Shown here in pieces: positions 56,113 through 64,000 of a stretch of 64,000 bases of DNA (its first letter is position 1; each line of letters starts with the position of its first letter). Position numbers and translations under genes: made by a program. Origin of the DNA: Heterodera schachtii. Taxonomy: Eukaryota > Nematoda > Chromadorea > Rhabditida > Heteroderidae. The stretch spans positions 62,001 to 126,000 of the forward strand of contig SIJG01000033.1 of the NCBI GenBank assembly GCA_023374025.1. The letters are read 5' to 3'. A model generated the notes under the pieces. It saw only the letters and a list, made by a program, of their open reading frames with translations. It searched no databases and had not been told where the DNA came from.

Positions 56113-59100
56113 AATAATGTCGCGGAGAAAAAGGTGCTGCAGAAATATAACTTTAAAAATTAAAATAACATTGTTAAACCGGGAAAATCAAAAAATGATG
56201 AATTTTGACGAAGGTTTTACAATTGGTGGGAAACATTTCTTGTAAGCCGTTTCTGATGCCATTTTCTAATGAATTAAAGATCCTTTTCCGTCAGATTACA
56301 CAATAAGGACTGCTTCCTTTCGTTGTCTTCATTGGTGGCGTAATTCCAGGATCTGCTAAGGCTCCACCACACCAATTTTTAAATCAGCTATAATTATGCA
56401 ATGATTATGTTCAGCTCTGTTTCATCGCATTATTTATCACAAAACTACCTCCTAATGTTTATATTGACTTCTGACCTGGGCTCTTTATAGGATTATGCAA
56501 TTAAATAATGTCGCGGAGAAAAAGGTGCTGCAGAAATATAACTTTAAAAATTAAAATAACATTGTTCAACCGGAAAAATCAAAAAATGATGAATTTTGAC
56601 GAAGGTTTTACAATTGGTGGGAAACATTTCTTGTAAGCCGTTTCTGATGCCATTTTCTAATGAATTAAAGATCCTTTTCCGTCAGATTACACAATAAGGA
56701 CTGCTTCCTTTCGTTGTCTTCATTGGTGGCGTAATTCCAGGATCTGCTAAGGCTCCACCACACCAATTTTTAAATCAGCTATAATTATGCAATGATTATG
56801 TTCAGCTCTGTTTCATCGCATTACTTATCACAAAACGACCTCCTAATGTTTATATTGACTTCTGACCTGGGCTCTTTATAGGATTATGCAATTAAATAAT
56901 GTCGCGGAGAAAAAGGATGCTGCAGAAATATAACTTTAAAAATTAAAATAACATTGTTCAACCGGAAAAATCAAAAAATGATGAATTTTGACGAAGGTTT
57001 TACAATTGGTGGGAAACATTTCTTGTAAGCCGTTTCTGATGCCATTTTCTAATGAATTAAAGATCCTTTTCCGTCAGATTACACAATAAGGACTGCTTCC
57101 TTTCGTTGTCTTCATTGGTGGCGTAATTCCAGGATCTGCTAAGGCTCCACCACACCAATTTTTAAATCAGCTATAATTATGCAATGATTATGTTCAGCTC
57201 TGTTTCATCGCATTACTTATCACAAAACGACCTCCTAATGTTTATATTGACTTCTGACCTGGGCTCTTTATAGGATTATGCAATTAAATAATGTCGCGGA
57301 GAAAAAGGTGCTGCAGAAATATAACTTTAAAAATTAAAATAACATTGTTAAACCGGGAAAATCAAAAAATGATGAATTTTGACGAAGGTTTTACAATTGG
57401 TGGGAAACATTTCTTGTAAGCCGTTTCTGATGCCATTTTCTAATGAATTAAAGATCCTTTTCCGTCAGATTACACAATAAGGACTGCTTCCTTTCGTTGT
57501 CTTCATTGGTGGCGTAATTCCAGGATCTGCTAAGGCTCCACCACACCAATTTTTAAATCAGCTATAATTATGCAATGATTATGTTCAGCTCTGTTTCATC
57601 GCATTACTTATCACAAAACGACCTCCTAATGTTTATATTGACTTCTGACCTGGGCTCTTTATAGGATTATGCAATTAAATAATGTCGCGGAGAAAAAGGT
57701 GCTGCAGAAATATAACTTTAAAAATTAAAATAACATTGTTCAACCGGAAAAATCAAAAAATGATGAATTTTGACGAAGGTTTTACAATTGGTGGGAAACA
57801 TTTCTTGTAAGCCGTTTCTGATGCCATTTTCTAATGAATTAAAGATCCTTTTCCGTCAGATTACACAATAAGGACTGCTTCCTTTCGTTGTCTTCATTGG
57901 TGGCGTAATTCCAGGATCTGCTAAGGCTCCACCACACCAATTTTTAAATCAGCTATAATTATGCAATGATTATGTTCAGCTCTGTTTCATCGGATTACTT
58001 ATCACAAAACGACCTCCTAATGTTTATATTGACTTCTGACATGGGCTCTTTATAGGATTATGCAATTAAATAATGTCGCGGAGAAAAAGCTGCTGCAGAA
58101 ATATAACTTTAAAAATTAAAATAACATTGTTCAACCGGAAAAATCAAAAAATGATGAATTTTGACGAAGGTTTTACAATTGGTGGGAAACATTTCTTGTA
58201 AGCCGTTTCTGATGCCATTTTCTAATGAATTAAAGATCCTTTTCCGTCAGATTACACAATAAGGACTGCTTCCTTTCGTTGTCTTCATTGGTGGCGTAAT
58301 TCCAGGATCTGCTAAGGCTCCACCACACCAATTTTTAAATCAGCTATAATTATGCAATGATTATGTTCAGCTCTGTTTCATCGCATTACTTATCACAAAA
58401 CGACCTCCTAATGTTTATATTGACTTCTGACCTGGGCTCTTTATAGGATTATGCAATTAAATAATGTCGCGGAGAAAAAGGTGCTGCAGAAATATAACTT
58501 TAAAAATTAAAATAACATTGTTCAACCGGAAAAATCAAAAAATGATGAATTTTGACGAAGGTTTTACAATTGGTGGGAAACATTTCTTGTAAGCCGTTTC
58601 TGATGCCATTTTCTAATGAATTAAAGATCCTTTTCCGTCAGATTACACAATAAGGACTGCTTCCTTTCGTTGTCTTCATTGGTGGCGTAATTCCAGGATC
58701 TGCTAAGGCTCCACCACACCAATTTTTAAATCAGCTATAATTATGCAATGATTATGTTCAGCTCTGTTTCATCGCATTACTTATCACAAAACGACCTCCT
58801 AATGTTTATATTGACTTCTGACCTGGGCTCTTTATAGGATTATGCAATTAAATAATGTCGCGGAGAAAAAGATGCTGCAGAAATATAACTTTAAAAATTA
58901 AAATAACAGTGTTAAACCGGGAACAATCAAAAAATGATGAATTTTGACGAAGGTTTTACAATTGGTGGGAAACATTTCTTGTAAGCCGTTTCTGATGCCA
59001 TTTTCTAATGAATTAAAGATCCTTTTCCGTCAGATTACACAATAAGGACTGCTTCCTTTCGTTGTCTTCATTGGTGGCGTAATTCCAGGATCTGCTAAGG

Positions 59101-62100
59101 CTCCACCACACCAATTTTTAAATCAGCTATAATTATGCAATGATTATGTTCCGCTCTGTTTCATCGCATTACTTATCACAAAACTACCTCCTTATGTTTA
59201 TATTGACTTCTGACCTGGTCTCTTTATAGGATTATGAAATTAAATAATGTCGCGGAGAAAAAGATGCTGCAGAAATATAACTTTAAAAATTAAAATAACA
59301 TTGTTAAACCGGGAAAATCAAAAAATGATGAATTTTGACGAAGGTTTTACAATTGGTGGGAAACATTTCTTGTAAGCCGTTTCTGATGCCATTTTCTAAT
59401 GAATTAAAGATCCTTTTCCGTCAGATTACACAATAAGGACTGCTTCCTTTCGTTGTCTTCATTGGTGGCGTAATTCCAGGATCTGCTAAGGCTCCACCAC
59501 ACCAATTTTTAAATCAGCTATAATTATGCAATGATTATGTTCAGCTCTGTTTCATCGCATTACTTATCACAAAACGACCTCCTAATGTTTATATTGACTT
59601 CTGACCTGGGCTCTTTATAGGATTATGAAATTAAATAATGTCGCGGAGAAAAAGGTGCTGCAGAAATATAACTTTAAAAATTAAAATAACATTGTTCAAC
59701 CGGAAAAATCAAAAAATGATGAATTTTGACGAAGGTTTTACAATTGGTGGGAAACATTTCTTGTAAGCCGTTTCTGATGCCATTTTCTAATGAATTAAAG
59801 ATCCTTTTCCGTCAGATTACACAATAAGGACTGCTTCCTTTCGTTGTCTTCATTGGTGGCGTAATTCCAGGATCTGCTAAGGCTCCACCACACCAATTTT
59901 TAAATCAGCTATAATTATGCAATGATTATGTTCAGCTCTGTTTCATCGCATTACTTATCACAAAACGACCTCCTTATGTTTATATTGACTTCTGACCTGG
60001 GCTCTTTATAGGATTATGCAATTAAATAATGTCGCGGAGAAAAAGGTGCTGCAGAAATATAACTTTAAAAATTAAAATAACATTGTTAAACCGGGAAAAT
60101 CAAAAAATGATGAATTTTGACGAAGGTTTTACAATTGGTGGGAAACATTTCTTGTAAGCCGTTTCTGATGCCATTTTCTAATGAATTAAAGATCCTTTTC
60201 CGTCAGATTACACAATAAGGACTGCTTCCTTTCGTTGTCTTCATTGGTGGCGTAATTCCAGGATCTGCTAAGGCTCCACCACACCAATTTTTAAATCAGC
60301 TATAATTATGCAATGATTATGTTCAGCTCTGTTTCATCGCATTACTTATCACAAAACGACCTCCTAATGTTTATATTGACTTCTGACCTGGGCTCTTTAT
60401 AGGATTATGCAATTAAATAATGTCGCGGAGAAAAAGGTGCTGCAGAAATATAACTTTAAAAATTAAAATAACATTGTTCAACCGGAAAAAATCAAAAAAT
60501 GATGAATTTTGACGAAGGTTTTACAATTGGTGGGAAACATTTCTTGTAAGCCGTTTCTGATGCCATTTTCTAATGAATTAAAGATCCTTTTCCGTCAGAT
60601 TACACAATAAGGACTGCTTCCTTTCGTTGTCTTCATTGGTGGCGTAATTCCAGGATCTGCTAAGGCTCCACCACACCAATTTTTAAATCAGCTATAATTA
60701 TGCAATGATTATGTTCAGCTCTGTTTCATCGCATTACTTATCACAAAACGACCTCCTAATGTTTATATTGACTTCTGACCTGGGCTCTTTATAGGATTAT
60801 GCAATTAAATAATGTCGCGGAGAAAAAGATGCTGCAGAAATATAACTTTAAAAATTAAAATAACATTGTTCAACCGGAAAAATCAAAAAATGATGAATTT
60901 TGACGAAGGTTTTACAATTGGTGGGAAACATTTCTTGTAAGCCGTTTCTGATGCCATTTTCTAATGAATTAAAGATCCTTTTCCGTCAGATTACACAATA
61001 AGGACTGCTTCCTTTCGTTGTCTTCATTGGTGGCGTAATTCCAGGATCTGCTAAGGCTCCACCACACCAATTTTTAAATCAGCTATAATTATGCAATGAT
61101 TATGTTCAGCTCTGTTTCATCGCATTACTTATCACAAAACGACCTCCTAATGTTTATATTGACTTCTGACCTGGGCTCTTTATAGGATTATGCAATTAAA
61201 TAATGTCGCGGAGAAAAAGGTGCTGCAGAAATATAACTTTAAAAATTAAAATAACATTGTTCAACCGGAAAAATCAAAAAATGATGAATTTTGACGAAGG
61301 TTTTACAATTGGTGGGAAACATTTCTTGTAAGCCGTTTCTGATGCCATTTTCTAATGAATTAAAGATCCTTTTCCGTCAGATTACACAATAAGGACTGCT
61401 TCCTTTCGTTGTCTTCATTGGTGGCGTAATTCCAGGATCTGCTAAGGCTCCACCACACCAATTTTTAAATCAGCTATAATTATGCAATGATTATGTTCAG
61501 CTCTGTTTCATCGCATTACTTATCACAAAACGACCTCCTAATGTTTATATTGACTTCTGACCTGGGCTCTTTATAGGATTATGCAATTAAATAATGTCGC
61601 GGAGAAAAAGGTGCTGCAGAAATATAACTTTAAAAATTAAAATAACATTGTTCAACCGGAAAAATCAAAAAATGATGAATTTTGACGAAGGTTTTACAAT
61701 TGGTGGGAAACATTTCTTGTAAGCCGTTTCTGATGCCATTTTCTAATGAATTAAAGATCCTTTTCCGTCAGATTACACAATAAGGACTGCTTCCTTTCGT
61801 TGTCTTCATTGGTGGCGTAATTCCAGGATCTGCTAAGGCTCCACCACACCAATTTTTAAATCAGCTATAATTATGCAATGATTATGTTCAGCTCTGTTTC
61901 ATCGCATTACTTATCACAAAACGACCTCCTAATGTTTATATTGACTTCTGACCTGGGCTCTTTATAGGATTATGCAATTAAATAATGTCGCGGAGAAAAA
62001 GGTGCTGCAGAAATATAACTTTAAAAATTAAAATAACATTGTTCAACCGGAAAAATCAAAAAATGATGAATTTTGACGAAGGTTTTACAATTGGTGGGAA

Positions 62101-64000
62101 ACATTTCTTGTAAGCCGTTTCTGATGCCATTTTCTAATGAATTAAAGATCCTTTTCCGTCAGATTACACAATAAGGACTGCTTCCTTTCGTTGTCTTCAT
62201 TGGTGGCGTAATTCCAGGATCTGCTAAGGCTCCACCACACCAATTTTTAAATCAGCTATAATTATGCAATGATTATGTTCAGCTCTGTTTCATCGCATTA
62301 CTTATCACAAAACGACCTCCTAATGTTTATATTGACTTCTGACCTGGGCTCTTTATAGGATTATGCAATTAAATAATGTCGCGGAGAAAAAGGTGCTGCA
62401 GAAATATAACTTTAAAAATTAAAATAACATTGTTCAACCGGGAAAATCAAAAAATGATGAATTTTGACGAAGGTTTTACAATTGGTGGGAAACATTTCTT
62501 GTAAGCCGTTTCTGATGCCATTTTCTAATGAATTAAAGATCCTTTTCCGTCAGATTACACAATAAGGACTGCTTCCTTTCGTTGTCTTCATTGGTGGCGT
62601 AATTCCAGGATCTGCTAAGGCTCCACCACACCAATTTTTAAATCAGCTATAATTATGCAATGATTATGTTCAGCTCTGTTTCATCGCATTACTTATCACA
62701 AAACGACCTCCTAATGTTTATATTGACTTCTGACCTGGGCTCTTTATAGGATTATGCAATTAAATAATGTCGCGGAGAAAAAGGTGCTGCAGAAATATAA
62801 CTTTAAAAATTAAAATAACATTGTTCAACCGGAAAAATCAAAAAATGATGAATTTTGACGAAGGTTTTACAATTGGTGGGAAACATTTCTTGTAAGCCGT
62901 TTCTGATGCCATTTTCTAATGAATTAAAGATCCTTTTCCGTCAGATTACACAATAAGGACTGCTTCCTTTCGTTGTCTTCATTGGTGGCGTAATTCCAGG
63001 ATCTGCTAAGGCTCCACCACACCAATTTTTAAATCAGCTATAATTATGCAATGATTATGTTCAGCTCTGTTTCATCGCATTACTTATCACAAAACGACCT
63101 CCTAATGTTTATATTGACTTCTGACCTGGGCTCTTTATAGGATTATGCAATTAAATAATGTCGCGGAGAAAAAGGTGCTGCAGAAATATAACTTTAAAAA
63201 TTAAAATAACATTGTTCAACCGGAAAAATCAAAAAATGATGAATTTTGACGAAGGTTTTACAATTGGTGGGAAACATTTCTTGTAAGCCGTTTCTGATGC
63301 CATTTTCTAATGAATTAAAGATCCTTTTCCGTCAGATTACACAATAAGGACTGCTTCCTTTCGTTGTCTTCATTGGTGGCGTAATTCCAGGATCTGCTAA
63401 GGCTCCACCACACCAATTTTTAAATCAGCTATAATTATGCAATGATTATGTTCAGCTCTGTTTCATCGCATTACTTATCACAAAACGACCTCCTAATGTT
63501 TATATTGACTTCTGACCTGGGCTCTTTATAGGATTATGCAATTAAATAATGTCGCGGAGAAAAAGGTGCTGCAGAAATATAACTTTAAAAATTAAAATAA
63601 CATTGTTCAACCGGAAAAATCAAAAAATGATGAATTTTGACGAAGGTTTTACAATTGGTGGGAAACATTTCTTGTAAGCCGTTTCTGATGCCATTTTCTA
63701 ATGAATTAAAGATCCTTTTCCGTCAGATTACACAATAAGGACTGCTTCCTTTCGTTGTCTTCATTGGTGGCGTAATTCCAGGATCTGCTAAGGCTCCACC
63801 ACACCAATTTTTAAATCAGCTATAATTATGCAATGATTATGTTCAGCTCTGTTTCATCGCATTACTTATCACAAAACGACCTCCTAATGTTTATATTGAC
63901 TTCTGACCTGGGCTCTTTATAGGATTATGCAATTAAATAATGTCGCGGAGAAAAAGGTGCTGCAGAAATATAACTTTAAAAATTAAAATAACATTGTTCA

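Larger units (their letters stand above)
50411..64000 (+). repeat. Satellite array, 391-bp monomer, 35 units plus a partial one
   Basis: Head-to-tail repeats counted from AATAATGTCGCGGAG, starting at 50411, 50801, 51192, 51583, 51976, 52367, 52608, 52988 and then every 390-392 bases to 63936, where the last unit is cut by the window edge. Monomers differ by few bases. The unit is visibly less A/T-rich than the left flank. Length 391 is not divisible by three, and stops occur in all frames, so it is non-coding. No rRNA, snRNA or tRNA sequence is recognised in it. Size and homogeneity fit centromeric, pericentromeric or subtelomeric satellite DNA; the location cannot be told from this window. 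Confidence 0.97.

Noticed and set aside
50411..64000. CENP-B box in the satellite monomer
   Set aside because: The best partial matches (around AAACCGGG and the complement of GACGAAGG) keep only about half of the essential positions.
50411..64000. Satellite monomer as a 5S, snRNA or spliced-leader gene cluster
   Set aside because: No internal Pol III boxes at gene spacing, no Sm-like site in a plausible context and no recognisable rRNA sequence.
1..64000. CRISPR arrays, phage or bacterial genes
   Set aside because: The only regular arrays are a 391-bp satellite, 15-bp arms and a 24-bp tandem without spacers, and no bacterial-type coding organisation is present.

Overview
The window is a very AT-rich eukaryotic sequence, roughly four fifths A+T by eye outside a few islands. 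It has no operons, no ribosome binding sites, no rRNA and no long open reading frame. Intron-like donors (GTAAAT, GTAAGC), hAT-like transposons with 8-bp target duplications, Pol III-type tRNA-derived repeats and a large satellite array point to a nuclear chromosome. An invertebrate such as a nematode would fit, but nothing here fixes the species. I found no intact protein-coding gene.

Positions 1 to about 50410 form a mosaic of paralogous segments. Many are duplicated two to eight times inside the window, mostly in direct orientation, at identities from near-perfect to barely recognisable. Conserved islands within these duplications translate in the same frame in several copies. They look like broken exons of a few gene families: a chromodomain protein (8.4, 13.8/15.3 and 34.6 kb), a helix-rich family ending in a YLKN motif (4.9, 7.8, 30.7, 37.9 and 45.1 kb), a family with MDKKVVQITE and VYKIN motifs (11.2, 18.1 and 18.4 kb), a KWTELY family (20.6, 22.1 and 38.1 kb), an LLRGERNDPC family (38.6 and 43.8 kb), and several pairs. 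Most carry frameshifts or stops.

Into this mosaic several non-autonomous mobile elements are inserted, and some can be delimited to the base. They are: a hAT-like element with C-rich subterminal repeats (2577-3854); a foldback-like element whose arms are 15-bp repeats, inside a chromodomain exon (13910-15246); a convergent tRNA-like palindrome (28953-29747); a hAT-like element with repeated ATATGGACTAAAAA words (33192-33877); and a hairpin-forming MITE (36579-37007). For four of the five, another part of the window or the broken exon serves as a paralogous empty site. A possible solo LTR (17570-17949) and three GC-rich islands (10.4, 16.0 and 21.1 kb) are also present.

From 50411 to the right edge the sequence is one head-to-tail satellite array of a 391-bp monomer: 35 units plus a partial one, running out of the window. 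It starts abruptly inside a duplicated segment whose uninterrupted copy lies at 7345-7726. Monomer variants show two sequence classes, a 241-bp deletion unit, and neighbouring units that share private variants, as expected from unequal exchange and local conversion.
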